The notes: generated from the letters alone by a model not told the origin. A DNA stretch of 64,000 nucleotides from Fennellomyces sp. T-0311 (GCA_025266875.1 JALLLT010000007.1:1297218-1361217), one strand, 5' to 3'; positions 50,903-64,000 are shown, counted from the stretch's first letter. Made by a program: numbers and translations.

Positions 50903-53900
50903 ATGACAGGCATATACGCCCTACAATTTTATCTCGGCTATTGCTTTTTTCTTGCATTACCGCACGCCGCATTTGCCTTATACTATGTTAACAGCCAGGT
51001 CCAGGCTCAGCTGATACAGCGTGCAAGCATGTCTGTCTTTACACGAAACGATTCTACATTATACATGTATGGAGGTTTCCTTAAATCACATTCTCAAAAC
51101 AATCGAAGTCTACCGGGAGGGATGCCAGCGACGAACGTGTTTGATGCCATATCAATCGACCCACACGACGGAATGGTACGTCATATAGTATTACCGCCGG
51201 GCGACACCAAAGTTGGACTCAGCCAGGCTGTTGTTTTTCCCGATCATGTTTTATTTATTGGCGGATACTGTCAAGACTGCTTCAACGCATCAGAATTATT
51301 TTTATCACAATACTTTTTCGATCAGCAAAGGTGGGATTCTCCCCCGACTTATGGATCCGGTCCACCTCAGGGAACAGTCAGCGCAACGTTGGCGGATGAT
51401 GGAAAAGTGTATATACGGTATCAGCAAGGCCACCCCAATGACTTTTGGTCATACGATCCTTTCAGTGGACAGTTCGAGAATCTCAGTGTAACACTGTCTC
51501 CACGTGATCTGTATCCAGTACATTTCTCGTGGAAACTTCCGTATGTATAATATGACACGCATAAACCCACGGTTGCCGTGCCAATTTTTTCTCAGAGTAT
51601 TAATTTTGGATCATAATGCAGAGATGGAAACGTTGCGTTTCTGGCAGAGAATGACGCTGACCATAATTACAGCCTGGATGTACTTCTTGTATATAATACG
51701 AGAACAAGAGCTTGGAGTTCACGACGTATTGGTGCAAAAAATCAGCAACATAAAAACATACCGCAGAATAAGAGATACTTTGGTATCACCAATGGTATGT
51801 GGTATTTCGAATTCTCTGTTTCTACCTAATGTAGTTTAATCGTGTTACTTATAGACCAGTCTAGTAAAAAGATATATCTGTATGGGGGTAGGTCATAGCA
51901 CAGCTATTTGTATAATACTTAAACTAAAAGCTTGCCCAAGGTGTCGCTGTTAATCCACCATACGGGGGGTATAGCGATCTCAAAGTGCTGGATACCTCTA
52001 CTTGGACTTGGGAGTCCCCGCATTATGCCGGTGCTCCTCCACGTTCACAGTATCGACATGGGATGGAATTCATTAATGAAAACACTCTTGTCCTTATCGG
52101 TGGCATAATTTCATCATTATGGGAATTACGGGTCGACAAAACGATGCCATTTCTGGCAAAGGGTGACTATTGGTGTGATCACATCAATGTACTACAGATT
52201 TCAAACACAACCGCTGAATGGGTTACCAACATCACACATCATCATACGATTGATGAGTCGATCAGCAGTAGCCCGAGTGCTTATTTCATTGATCCGAGGG
52301 CTATCGTAGTCATTATCATAGGATCCGTCCTCGCGATTACGCTCTTCCTATTACTTTATATATTCCGCAGACGTATACTCAGGATGACTACCAAGATTTT
52401 TCAGATGTGGATATGGAGTCCTAGGTATACAACTAAAGAGCGGCTTCATTTTCATTCGTAACCATTAAAACCTCTAAAAAGAATAGGCGAGCCAACATGG
52501 ACAGAAATCTATAGACTTGCCTTCAAAGTTATCTTGGGATGCTCACTCACTGGCCTTTTGGCGGTTAATATTTCGTACACACTCAACAGTCCACTGGTAA
52601 CAATCAATTACATCACCCAGGTTAATGAAGTTGTGGTACCAGGTTTGTAGCCAAGCATGGAATTACTTTTTTCTAACGAAGTTGTAGATATCAGAATCTG
52701 CATACGCGATACCGCTAATGCATTTTTGGTGTGTGAGACTGAAACCCTTTCAGCGCAAGTTTTCAATGAAATGGGCTTTATTAGAGAGCTCAACACAAGT
52801 TTACACCGACCAGCGCATATTGGACGTTCTGACGAAGCTCGATGTTATATGTTTGCTCCGGCTGAATGGTTTCGATTAACCAGAAGCGACCACGTTACCA
52901 CACATAATGGCAGCCATCTACTCTTAAGGCTGCGATATTACATCAGAGATACCGCAACCAATAGTCCAAACATTTATTTCAGTCTTTACCCCCATGGACG
53001 AAACCCCAACCGCCAAGTATACTATAACGAAAAGCAACAAATGACCCAAGAGGAGTTCAGGATATGGCTTGATCAAGAGAAGTTTGATATACACCAGGAG
53101 AATCAGTATACACTCGGCGTCGCAACATACTCAATGATCAATTTTCAGCATCAAGTGGAGGAAACACTAGTCGACTCGGGATGGAATACAGTTGGATTCG
53201 CTAGCGATTACCTTACTGCACTAAAGCTCAAAACGGAGATTCGCACAGAAGCGGTTGATCCACTTGAGCGTGGCATCAGGGATGATAACTCATCTATACT
53301 TTTTGATACCGCTGTTATCCTGTATCCATCGTCGTTCATGGAACTGCAAACACGGCAGCAGAAGATACACACTTTTGTCACACTTCTTGGTATTATGGGT
53401 GGCGCATTGGCTCTATTGACAACATGTATGGTTATTTTATTTGGAGCACGACCAGCATCGCCGTGGGGATTCGTGCAGCAAATGTCAGCGGGTAATACAA
53501 GGCGGTCACTGATTACGGATCTTCAACGACAGTTTCACCCTTGGGCTTTGGGATCAATCCCATTTGTTGACGCAGTCGTACCACCACGGTCAGCGACCGA
53601 AAAGGAATTATTGGATAGACAAGCTGTGCGATATCGGACAAGTCACAATGACGGTACCACGACAATTCTAAGTACCGGCCGGCCGCGACGAAACAATCCC
53701 AACAATGGTCAAAGCACTGTTCATACTAGTGAATTTGGAATTTACGAAACGGTGGACAAAGCCTCTGAATCAATGGTGATAGACGACTCATTAGAGCGGC
53801 TTATACAAAAACATGTCCGTGCTGAAATAGACCATCAATTTGGTACAACACAACCGGTGCAAGACATTCATTGCCGACTTCAGCTAATGGAATTGGTGTT

Positions 53901-54228
53901 CAAGTGGTACTACATCGACCCTGAAGTATTCAGCAAACTCGCACTTGCAATGCAGGGTGATATCGACGTTTCGTTTTGTCATACTCGAGAATGGGTCAGC
54001 AGCTCTGATCACAATAATGCATCTCCATCTGGTACTCTGGATATGCTTGGTGGAAAGAACCCAGCAGGTGGAGAAACAAGGAAAGAAGGACTCTTTAAAT
54101 CTCTTTTAAACTTTTTCAACACTGGAGTTAACCGTGCTGAAAATGCCGATCAAGAAGAAAGCGCAGTAATGCAGAGGTTAACGATGAATGATCAAGCGCC
54201 ACCTAATATCAAAAATAACACTAAATAG
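50903..54228 (+). CDS. Kelch-repeat multipass membrane protein
   Basis: Six exons join in phase: 50903-51540, 51622-51794, 51855-51887, 51941-52424, 52482-52642 and 52688-54228, giving 1009 residues. A signal peptide covers about residues 1-26 (YFLGYCFF-like core, here LGYCFFLALPHAAFA). The ectodomain has kelch strands marked by LYMYGG, LFIGGY, IYLYGG and LVLIGG, so a partial beta-propeller. TM1 is near 404-425 (IVVIIIGSVLAITLFLLLYI), TM2 near 454-475, then a second extracytoplasmic domain (PDIRICIRDT, CYMFAPAEWFRLTRSDHV), TM3 near 725-748 (TFVTLLGIMGGALALLTTC) and a 260-residue hydrophilic tail. The 33-nt exon 3 encodes a kelch blade turn. I remember similar unnamed proteins in Mucorales; ligand and function are unknown. 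Confidence 0.8.
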
Positions 54229-54542
54229 TTGACTGCTACTATAAGTACTTCTATCCAATCCATTACGTATTGTATATGTGATAATCCATACACCGACATC
54301 TTATTAAATGTAATAAAATGACTGATACAAGTTATGAACACGGGGTTTCGGAATAAATAATAAATGTGCCTTATTGAACTTGTGCTGTTGGTGGGCTAGT
54401 GTAGTGTCGGACCCAGTAAAGTGACAGCAGCAGGACCTGTATAGAGACGGTCTACCATGTGAGCAAAGAACAGAATAATACTTCGCAAAAACAAAAATCT
54501 ACCTGTGTAGTTATCTGGAAGAAGCCAATATGCAAGTGCAGT

Positions 54543-54570
54543 ATTGGAATGGAATGGAATGGAATCGAAT
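54543..54570. repeat. Short GGAAT microsatellite
   Basis: Four to five tandem GGAAT units (TGGAATGGAATGGAATGGAA), the last with one change. No role seen. Confidence 0.7.
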
Positions 54571-55413
54571 CACACTTGCAGTGCGAGAAAGTACCCCTCA
54601 ACGGCGCACTGGAACAATTACAACTCACTAATAAAACCAACCGCTATGAATACACTAGAATTTACAACAATCAAAAGCACACTCACGGCAGAGCTTTCTC
54701 CTATCCTCCTCTGGGAAGAAAAGCCTTGTTGTTTATTCATTTGATCGAGTTTTGCTTTTAAAAGCACACAGTGTTGTACAATTGAAAGGTCATATTAGGA
54801 AACTAGCGCAATAATTAATCGCTAGTGAATACTTGTGTGAATTCGCCACAAGAGCTTGGTTCAGTAGACTTCAGTCATCCTTTATTTTTACTATAGGCCT
54901 CAATTCCGCACCAACACTAGTGCTTACCAACAATTATGGCACTGCGGAGTACTACATTGTACAAATCAAAAAAGTAACAGGCAGCGAGATGTGTTATAAC
55001 GCACAGAATGAGTCAGAAAGCGTGGTTGCAGATAATGTTCTATATTTTCCAAGAGAACTTTTTACCTAAACACTCGTTTAATTAGCTACAAAACCATTGA
55101 ACACGCATTTGGCTTCTCTATAGTTTGCTTCTATACACGAAAGAAATCAAATTGCTGAATGAATCAGATAGACGTCCGATAGGTATTGACTAGAAGCGTT
55201 TTTGTCGATTCATCCAGCGATTGGATATACTTGACGTATAGGAACAAATTATAAAGAGAAAAGACACATGCAAAGGACAAGTGATAGAATCAGAAAAATA
55301 ATATAGAAGAGAAAACATCCAAAGGAAGTTGTCGAACTCCTCCCTGCCATTCCAAGATGTTATATTAGGAGCTGAGCATAAAGAGATGTTCAAAATCCGG
55401 GCTATGTTGTCGT

Positions 55414-55823
55414 ATGTTAACCTTACCTAATGGTTGGCTGCACCGACTGGTTAAATGGCGTATGCATTGGCTTCCCTCATACCCTCTGAAGAACTGCGAA
55501 TGCGGTACAGTTGCTGCCCCTCGAGAACACTACGCCACCTGTCCATTGGTTCGGGCAGAACTTCAAGAACTACTCCTAGCATTTGGACCAGTCCCTGACC
55601 AGCAAAGCAATACACAGGTGATCGACTTTATATTGAACAGCCTTCCGCGTTCAAATAATGGACTGACCCGGGGCAAATGGAAGAAGGCGTGGCCCGCACT
55701 TTTGCATGTCCTCCGCAAGGTTGATAAACTGAGCCATAAAGACGAGCAGTACGATGACGATGAACCGGTACCGGAAGAAGCTCTCCAAGGCGGACCATCA
55801 GCACGTACAAACCACCACACTTA
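55414..55823 (+). mobile_element. LINE retrotransposon C-terminal fragment
   Basis: A 136-codon ORF with HRLVKWRMHWLPSYPLKNC, then CECGTVAAPREHYATC: a C-x-C...H-x3-C zinc-binding element as found after the reverse transcriptase in Mucorales LINEs. It ends in an acidic tail (EQYDDDEPVPEEALQG). No reverse transcriptase or endonuclease lies upstream within the window, so it is 5' truncated, the usual state of LINE copies. Confidence 0.65.
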
Positions 55824-55966
55824 GGGTGATACCCACGTTTACATTATTGATATTATACCTACACTGTTTTTCTTCTCTCTATTTTCTATAACTCTTCGCG
55901 ACGCTTCGATATCGGCCTGTCCTTTTCCCCGTAAGGGTTTTTTTTCAGACATGGCACCAGATACCC

Positions 55967-56066
55967 TTTTATATCCATACATTTGTACTGCAAGGAAGCG
56001 ACCATATACCTATTGGAGCAGGTCAAAAAGTCTTCTAAATAAAATTTATACTTTTTCAACTAATGG
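55967..56066 (+). repeat. Fragment repeated from the LINE piece at 33221-33310
   Basis: From TACATTTGTAC through GCAAGGAAGCGACCATATAC and CTTTTTCAACTAATGG the sequence follows 33221-33310 with few changes, same orientation. Both read ARKRPYTY in the same frame, so both come from one LINE family. Confidence 0.75.
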
Positions 56067-56552
56067 TTGGCTGTTTAATAACCAAGTGATGAACCCCGAC
56101 TGACCTAGCCATTTGTCTCATAGTTTTTACGCTCGATGGCTTTACTTTATGTATGGCGCCGATTGCTAGGTTTGTTCAGTTCTCAATTGCATTCTGATCC
56201 AGTATACAGATCCTGCTGTGTTTTAGCCCTCGAACCCTGGAATGATCATTGAGCAACTGGTATCGAAGATCAAATTGATTGCAGCTCATATTCACGGAAG
56301 CATACACATATCTAACAGCGTTGACACATAGAATATCTCGGTGGCTTTAGCCTCAGACTCTCCTCGCCTAGTTCATGCGGAACTGATTAGTAAGGGGACG
56401 ACGAAAGTCAGACACAGGTTGCGCAGGATGGAGTTGAACGAGAGTAATACAATAAGGACACTCTTCTGCATCTTTTCGACGCAATGAAAGCCATCGTACA
56501 AACCAGCTGTGGTGAAACAACCACAGATGATAATAATAGAAGATATTTCCTA

Positions 56553-56914
56553 TCGGTTCAACATCATCACGAAGTGTACTTACATAGTAACTTGTCTATA
56601 CGGATTAAGAATTACACCGTATGAACGAATGGGATAAACTCAACAGAATATGGAATTGACTCCAATATAGCAATGCGGTCATTACATTGCATGGCGGATG
56701 TCAAAGACATCCTCAGATCCGCATGATCAGAACAAAGGAAAGGGTCCTGTACGTACTCTATCCATTCAGGCAATTCTGAAGACGAAACACTATCTAAACT
56801 GCCATCGCAGATTCAATACACAAAAAGATATAAAAGCATAGAGCGTTGCATGCAATAAAGCATATCCGAAACTTCATACTTTTATAAGTCTCTTTTCATT
56901 ATTTGTACCGTTGA
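56553..56914 (+). repeat. Dispersed repeat, copy 2
   Basis: Matches 44762-45110 in the same orientation, including ATTCAGGCAATTC and the TATA-like GATATAAAAGCATAGAGC, with a short extra GTTGCATGCAATAAAGC near 56850. Sequence on both sides is unlike that of copy 1. It might be a solo LTR or a duplicated promoter. Confidence 0.85.
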
Positions 56915-59900
56915 TTCACTTCAGCAGCCATCTAAACACACTTTCCAGCAGAATATCTGATCTCAAGAGAATCAGGAAATACGAGGCCTTGGAGCAGATG
57001 CATCTTAAGCGGAGGGCATCACCTTCCGCCGTGGATCCGCGCAGCAATTATACTCCATAGGCAAATGGAGACCTGGATAGTATTCCGGTTCACCCAGTAG
57101 TGCTATTTCGATGATCACATCCAGCGGGAGGAAGGGGCAGGCTCTTGGAGAGGATTGCCGAAAGGAGCAAACAACCGTGAGCAAGCAGTTTTTTGGATAA
57201 GAAAATGGTAGGCTCTCTTTCATGCCAACTGGAATGGATCTGCTACAAGTCCAGGCTGTAGCAAAGAAATGGATTCGGTATAGTATTGATGTACACTCAC
57301 AACAGCCACCACGGCTATGACTGCTTTCTCTAAAGAGGTATATCAGCTATGCAAATCTTCTTCTCTCTTTCTGTTTTGTAGTTGCATCCGGTGACCAGAG
57401 ATCCTCAGGTTTTTGGCCTTCCAAGATTATTAAAGCGTGAGCTGCTGTATTAATACATGGTATATCGACGCTGCGGTTGCTTGCACTTTCGGCGATCGAT
57501 CGATTTCTATGGTGATCCGTAAAGCTTGGATGGAAAGGTGATGAAAGAACGAAGGGGTACTATGCTCAGCTACTGTTACTGCACGATAAACCCCCTCCTC
57601 CTGCTGGTCAGAAAGATGTTACCAGCATGATCTACTCGTACCCAGAGAATTATGTCTTGGATACAGGCTCTCCTGCGAAGTCGTCAGCAGACCTTCCTAA
57701 ATAAATTTGACAGACCCGTGAGTGTTTCAAGTGAAATAAAATCCAACGCGCGCGCGACTATTTCTTTTCTCTCACAACTGCTGCTCATCGACCTACGTGC
57801 CGTTTTTTACATCGTTATCATTTCATTACTTGTCATTGCTTTCGTTGATCATTTTTAACTAATTGCTATGGTAACAAGGTTGTACATTTTAGTCTGAGCT
57901 GTTTTCTGACTGGCGGATGATAGTGAGCTATACCACTACGAACTGGGTACTACAAGCGGACGTGCAGTGAATATAATCATGAAGAGTACTGGGAGACGTA
58001 GATATATATGGGAAATGTAGAGTATCTATCTTCTAGTCAACATGTATTCCCTAGCCCGGCAAACTCAAAACAGAATATCGATGACCATGGTGCTTTGTGT
58101 AAGTGAGACTCAATAGCCAAAGCTTTTTTTCTCTCTTCTCAGTAAGCCTGACTCGGCTTTTTCAATAGTCTGTGATCGAATTCTAACAGACTTACTGTAT
58201 ATTCAGAAGCACGTGGTATCATCACTCAAGGTGCTTTCGTCGATATAATTCATGACGCTAGAGGTTTTAGCACTACTTGTATTGTTTCTTCACTTGTGGC
58301 CGAGTGAAATTGTGCCAAACTGGCCGTCATCATGGTATGTAAGGATCTTCTTTTTGAGGCGCTCATTCTCTGACTTACAGCGATAATAGAGACTGAGCCA
58401 TCAGCATAAAATATATGGAATTTGACATGGCGGTAAATATGACAGCATAAAGCACTTTAAAGAGGTAAATATACCATAAAATAAATGCATCAGTTTCTCG
58501 AGCCACGGCACTTTTTTAAAGCCCAAGCAATTCCGGCTATACATATTACCCGTGACCATCTGAAAGATGGAGGTCAACGTTCAGGTAAGAAATAGCTTTT
58601 GGATGGATCGGTTGTGCTCATTATAGCGCCAAATTCCCTTACCCTCACTTTTCTTGTTCCACTTCCAGTTTTGACCAGTTATTGAGCACTTACATTGTCT
58701 AAGAAGATCAAAACATCCATTTCACGATGGGGCCGCGCAGGTAAAATTTCATATCTTGCCATTCAGCATAGTAAATATAACTCCAGCCTGAAATGTAGAT
58801 GAAAAAAAGTGTAAGTATTCGCCTTGCAAATATAATCAATCGATGGAAGCAGCTTGCGCTGTCAAGAACTCCAAGGGCCCACCAGCTTTGTACAAGGATA
58901 CGGTACATTTACATACAACATCGTGTACGACGGCATAGCAAAATCGCGCGCATGGTAGTATTTTTATGGTGACCAACGGACGCTGGTTGGCATGATTTTT
59001 AATGTTTACAAATAGGTTAACGCCCACCAACAGAATAATTTTTCTTGCTTTATCCTTTTACCGTATAAGCCTGCTGTGCATGTTCAAACGAAATTCTCTT
59101 CCTCGACGGCAGGATGCAGCCTATAAGCTGACATGAATATTTGCAACTGGTTCATAAATGCTACTATGGGAAGCACTCACAAGGGGTACGTGTATCGTGA
59201 ATAAGACTTTAGCCTTAGTAGCCAAGATACCATGTGGATGTATGTGGTCACAGGTCTCATAGTGGGTAAACACCAAGATTTTGGTAAGAAGTATCTTTTG
59301 GAAAGTACCTTCGTGCTTATTCTAACTTTATATGCATTCCTCAGAACATGGCAAATTAAATACAAAGGCAATGAGGAGAGATATGAAAGCTCCAGCATCA
59401 ATTGAAAGTCTTCTCTTTCACTCATTCTACGACTGTACTGCTCAGGTAAGATTTAGAGTTTTATTTTCCATCAGGAATAGCACCGTATCTCGATTCTTTC
59501 TCATCATCTTTGCAAAAGAAAAACCGTCTCTCTTTAATGTGTTTATCGCTACCATACTTTACCAGGATCCCAGGTGAGTTTTCTTTTGGTGACCTTCTCA
59601 ACAGTGTACTGTACACCATCTAAGCATAAAATATAGACGTAAATTATCATGGTAACAGCGCATGGAGAGCCATCGATCGAGTTTGGCATGAGAAAGATCA
59701 TTCCTTTTTCAAGCCTTCCCAGCTGAAATGGGCATGACTATTGCCTTATCTGATGGAGTAACGTAATGAGCACCGGTCGAATATGCATAGTATTGTACGA
59801 AAAAGCGTGAAAGAAAGTAATTTTATCTGTCGTAGATCAAGGGATAATTCTAACCTGTGCTTGCTGTAGAGCAAAGAAACCAACTTGCCGGTGATCTTTC

Positions 59901-61555
59901 AAAAGGACCTGTTTGTAATATGATACACTGCTCCGGCACTGTTCCTGCTGCTTGAATTGGGGATCTACAAGTGCTCGACGTGAATCGCTCCTTTTACCAT
60001 TGCCGACATTCTGGGAATCAGCAAGTCGACGAGAACTTGGAAAGTGAGCCAAATATAACGGTGCTTGGATGGAGGGTCCTAATTCTCTTCACGGGATCAA
60101 GCCAGAAACTCAATTCATAAACTGAAAGTGTACCAAAAAGACATGCACGATTAAAACAAGGGCGCGCTGTGTGGAAGCTATGGCCATGGAGGTACTGGCA
60201 GCTTTCCCACCACGAGTACAAGAGGAGCACTGACTTGGATACATTGCATGGCAACCAGGCCGATTAATAGTTACTCCGGAAACAGGGTCTTGACTGACGA
60301 ATTACCGCCTACTTGAGTCGACTTAATTATGTTGTGCCGATAGAGATGGAGGGTTCGGGAATAAGGGACTTGGCCTATGATGTACGCCCGAGAGGACACT
60401 TGACATGTAGTCCTGACAAGTGGCCATTACTTCAGCGCCAAGTACTCGCATACAGCATGTACGACCTGCAACCGGATCAAGCATATTACTCCCTTCGATG
60501 CTGCCTATTACGACCATGGTTATCGTCATTTCATTCAGGTCGGTTGATCCCCAGGCAGGAATACTCTACAAGCATATGTGCATAGATTGCTAATGGCAGT
60601 TAGTCATAGTGGCAGAGGGGGTATCATGGATTGAACGGCACTGGAATTGTCTGGCAGCTGGCTTCAGGACATTGGATGGCAAACAGGTATGTACATGATT
60701 CGCCACCGTAACGCCACGGCCCTACAGCTTTCTTTTGCTCTCCGTCAAGATGGCGCGATGGGTGATTGCCAATCGCGCTGAAGCAGCACAATGATGGCGA
60801 ATTAAGACATGGTGGAACTCTTACTTGGTTAGCACTTCAGGCGGCAATATTGAAACGCACTTGGTACATGGCTACAAGAAGCATGCAACTCATAGTTTAA
60901 TGTAACAAGCTCAGGGTATCCTATAACCATGACACTAGCATACACTAGCATTGTCCGATGAGCAGTTTCAAGGCGTAGTCGGTCGGCTCGAAATATAGTA
61001 ATTGCCATATGTACCAAGGGGCAGAGGATTGGCTTGTAGCATCGTTCCTTGGCGAGCCCATAGTTTGAATGGGCCTGGTCTCGGTATGTCAATAAACGCC
61101 AGCGAGGTAAGCGATCCCTTTGCTTCACCGGAAGGAGATGTAACATGATGAACGTGCGCTGGCACAGCGATAATAAAGTAACTTATAAAGCTGCAAAGCT
61201 TCCGCCTTATTGTGTTGTGCTCAACTTTGAAAGAGACCGAGTTTCCAAAGCCGAAGATGACGGGCATTGTCTTCGCTGATCTCGACATGGCGAAGCAAAA
61301 GCACGAAAACGCCAGTCTCAGCGCCTAGTTCTCAGAGTTAAAATGGCCGCCTTCCTTTGGCAACCGCTGTTCAGATATGGGTGAAAGCGCCCATATAAAC
61401 GCCTGCTTGGTGAGCGGACTTTGGGCCCAAACGCCGGCTTCCTGAGCGAGCATTATACATAGGCACCTGGACAATGGACAGGCACGATATATAAGCACTC
61501 GTTTGAGGGCTTCAAAGGCGTTGGAATGATAAAGCCAACTTATTTTAGCTATTAA
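56915..61555. other. Long stretch without supportable genes
   Basis: 4.6 kb with short ORFs only. A 57005-57223 minus-strand ORF has an F-box-like LPLDVIIEI word but nothing else. A plus-strand ORF at 60313-60585 is protein-like in part (DVRPRGHLTCSPDKWPLLQR) and may be transposon debris. Confidence 0.35.
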
Positions 61556-61896
61556 TTGAAGAGAAAGGCGTGGTTTATTATGAAGAAACGGGTGTTTTCA
61601 ATGATGTGCGTAAAAGACAAGGCGGCGGTATTTATGCGGAAGGCTACAATAGCCAGGGTCCAAAATTGGGCCAGACAGAGATCTCGATGGTGCGACCTTC
61701 CTTATATATGGCAAACGAATGTTCTGGCAATTCGCCAAAACTTGGGGGGTTGGAAAATGTTAGCGAAATTTTGATGAAAAAAAGTGAGGAGAAAAAGTGC
61801 AAAGTTTATAAGTTGAAAAATGATCTACGAGGTCTGAATCGCGCAGAAAAGAGGTTCCGGAAGGTGACATTCAGTCAAATCGAGTTTTTTTGCTAG
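61556..61896 (+). other. Unrecognised ORF of about 108 codons
   Basis: From 61570 the frame reads VYYEETGVFNDVRKRQGGG, YAEGYNSQGPKLGQTEISM and a Lys-rich end (KKSEEKKCKVYKLKNDLRG). Composition is more protein-like than its surroundings, and a TATATAAGC lies near 61488. No family recognised. Confidence 0.25.
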
Positions 61897-62546
61897 CGCG
61901 ACCATAGAAATGTCCTAAAAAGCTCTTCATGGGTTGAAATGACGTATATTACAGAGAGCGCGGTATATTATATAGCGCAGCGTCGTACTTTAAGATTTTT
62001 CGGATTAGGGAGGATTCTAGACGATTGTCGATGCAAACAAGGAAGATCTTCTGTTGGAGCGAGAAGAAAGCAATTGGGCAGCGATAGGGTTAGGCAATCA
62101 CGTGGCAAGCGCAAAGGAAAGGTAGTTTAGCGTTTATAGAAGGCAGGAAGCATAGTGTATGGTAAAAAGCGGCATTTATTAAGATTGACGATGGACTATT
62201 ACATAGTGTACAAGAATATGGGGAAGAAATAAGGTTAAAGAAGTCTTTAGATTTGAAAAAGTATTCTTAAGCAACAAATATACTTGAAGGCAAGGCGACC
62301 GCAAAGAAGCATGCCCCGTTTAAGCATTAGATATTATAGTGCAGTTTAGGCAACAAGAACTTTTATTAATAAAGTTAACTAGATTACACATATAAAGGCG
62401 ATAATTACGCAGCGACATAACAGAAAACTAGCTATATGATGGCTTATGGGCAGGTATGGTATTATTTTGATACATAGAGACGAATAGTAACCCATAAGAA
62501 AAAAATGAAACTTCAAGCCTTAAGGGTTACCCCGGCTCACGCACAA
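61897..62546. other. AT-rich spacer
   Basis: Only a short plus-strand ORF with a basic C-terminus (61939-62130) that shows no family features. Confidence 0.35.
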
Positions 62547-62592
62547 ACACAGGCACACACAGCACACACACACACACTCTCTCTCTCTCTCC
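62547..62592. repeat. Compound (AC)n(TC)n microsatellite
   Basis: ACAC-rich run followed directly by a TCTC run ending CCCGGG. Likely length-variable between strains. Confidence 0.85.
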
Positions 62593-64000
62593 CGGGCGGT
62601 GAATAATTACAAAAACACCTGAATTACGGAGGCCTACCTTATTCATACCTTGGCAACTTTGAAACTTGCGCGTGGGACACGATAGAAAAGAGCACCATAA
62701 ATGCAGCGCATACATAGCCGGAATATAACTGAACGCGTGATATCGCACCGCCAAGCAATACCATCATAAAAAAATAACTGGCACGCGACGTCTACATTCA
62801 ATTTCCCCTGTCACCTAAAACGATTTGGGCACGAAACAATTGGGTCAGAACTGAGCAAAGTCAAGAAGCTCCATCCTGAGAAATTAAGGCCGGCAATAAG
62901 CACCTTGATCAAATCTGGGAAGTAACCACCATTAGCATAAGTGTAAGCGCGCTTAATCAACAAGTACCTGTACAAAGCTGGGTAGTGAGCAGAGACACCC
63001 TAATCATAAGTACGGTCACCAAGGAAACTTGACATTAACTGGTAGAGTTTCAGATAATGCCACTGTTGAAGAAAAAAACGACTGGGAAGCAGGAACTTGA
63101 ACGACGCAAGGCAGCGATAAAGTAATATTCACACGGAAATTCGGACACTGGAAGAGCTTGACTGACGCTGCCATCGAAATATAACTGCAAGGGACCACAA
63201 TCGGTAAGCAAAGGCGAAGCGTGACTAGGCAAACGGCAAGAAGTATACAAGACGGACCTCGTGACTCTGGGAAAAGCAGAAAGTTGCGATATGGACGGAT
63301 GCAAGGGATACAGGAGACTTGATATGGATACGACAAAATGGATCACAGAATACAACATGAGCTCGGTATACCGCACTCCATAAGATCAAAATAGCCGGGA
63401 AGTTTGGATAAAGTTGGATTAGACCACGGTGTCATCAGTCCAGCAACAAAAGCACAGTTCACTCAAGTCGCCAACCATCGGGTATGTAAGAGCAGAGCCA
63501 AAAGTGGGTAACCAGGAGAGCGACAGGGAATACACATAATGCAGATGAAACACGAAGGTAGGTCGGATAAGTTGATAAGACAATAACACCAGATTCTACA
63601 AAGCTATAATGTAAATATCGAACGCGTTACATTCACCACTTCAAGTTTTATCCATACCATCTTCAAATAAAACGGTAGCTTTCCAAGAGTGGGAACGTGA
63701 GGGGACCGGCTAATGTATCTGCTAGTGATGGCAACACATCCTATATACAGATGGTTTATATTTGAGCGGCATATTAGAGTAAGTGCTGCTTACCATCAAA
63801 GCCAAACGGAGCAGGCATGTGCAAAAGAAGCTAATCATGTACACGAATGTTGATCGAAGCTGCATTCCGGTAATACGTCGAGCAACTATTACGCAAACGA
63901 AATGAGTGACACGTATCTCGCATGAACATAGACGAAAGCTTACCCATTCTAACTGGTAGAAGCGCCGTAGATATTGCATCAAGGCTGGAGCTACGATAGC
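62593..64000. other. Right end of window, no supportable gene
   Basis: Overlapping minus-strand ORFs at 63016-63376 are open in two frames at once, which points to base composition rather than coding. Nothing else seen. Confidence 0.35.

Noticed and set aside
45110..56553. Pair of dispersed repeats read as LTRs of one retrotransposon
   Set aside because: The 11.4 kb between them hold ordinary host genes (Pil1-like and kelch) and no gag-pol.
57005..57223. F-box-like LPLDVIIEI in a minus-strand ORF
   Set aside because: Only one short motif, with no following F-box helix pattern or LRR/WD region.
62965..62990. TGTACAAAGCTGGGT, like a recombination cloning site, and a similar word at 58880
   Set aside because: Only about 13 bases match between the sites and the full site is absent; expected by chance at this window size.
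63016..63376. Overlapping minus-strand ORFs with a YFDGSVS word like RNase H
   Set aside because: Two frames are open at once and no other RNase H residues follow.

Overview
The window looks like nuclear DNA of a Mucoromycota (Mucorales-like) mould; the genus cannot be fixed from sequence alone. Reasons: genes with many short (about 35-90 nt) GT-AG introns and GTAAG-type donors; a fungal housekeeping set (Dic1-type carriers, Sur2, Ldb17/SPIN90, Pil1/Lsp1); a CHD remodeller closer to animal CHD6-9 than to yeast Chd1; and transposon debris of kinds I know from Mucorales (DDE transposase with a FLDESYCHLDHH core, DUF6729/exonuclease genes, LINE tails, a lineage-specific expanded family with a restriction-endonuclease-like motif).

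Layout. 1-21 kb is a conventional gene block: a CHD helicase cut by the left edge (minus), two divergently arranged dicarboxylate-carrier paralogues with identical intron phases and first two exon lengths, an AZUL-HECT (UBE3A/Hul-like) ubiquitin ligase, an Ldb17/SPIN90 protein convergent with it, and a Sur2 sphinganine hydroxylase that shares a 212-bp divergent promoter with the Ldb17 gene. 21-34 kb is repeat-rich: degenerate minus-strand ORF clusters, a truncated DDE transposase, a decayed DUF6729-exonuclease gene whose exonuclease domain is still open, and a LINE fragment. 34-40 kb returns to genes: a coiled-coil protein with two SxIP motifs (candidate microtubule plus-end tracker), a MAPR-type cytochrome-b5 membrane protein, and a small TATA-driven gene with a Cys2His2-like motif.

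40-57 kb mixes genes and young mobile DNA: a multi-exon gene with a D...ExK nuclease-like signature lies between about 100-bp inverted repeats 4.8 kb apart; directly upstream of it sits a 256-bp tandem array; pogo-like termini and a 350-bp dispersed repeat follow. The eisosome gene (Pil1/Lsp1) is interrupted in its coding sequence by a 144-bp MITE whose exact removal restores the frame. A second palindromic MITE lies at 48.4 kb. A six-exon gene for a large kelch multipass membrane protein occupies 50.9-54.2 kb. 57-64 kb holds little that can be supported beyond a microsatellite and weak ORFs.

Functionally, Ldb17 (actin at endocytic sites), Pil1 (eisosome/membrane domains) and Sur2 (sphingolipid hydroxylation) all bear on the cell cortex, but nothing shows co-regulation apart from the Ldb17/Sur2 divergent promoter. 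All exon joins were made by eye from phase and GT-AG sites and need RNA support.
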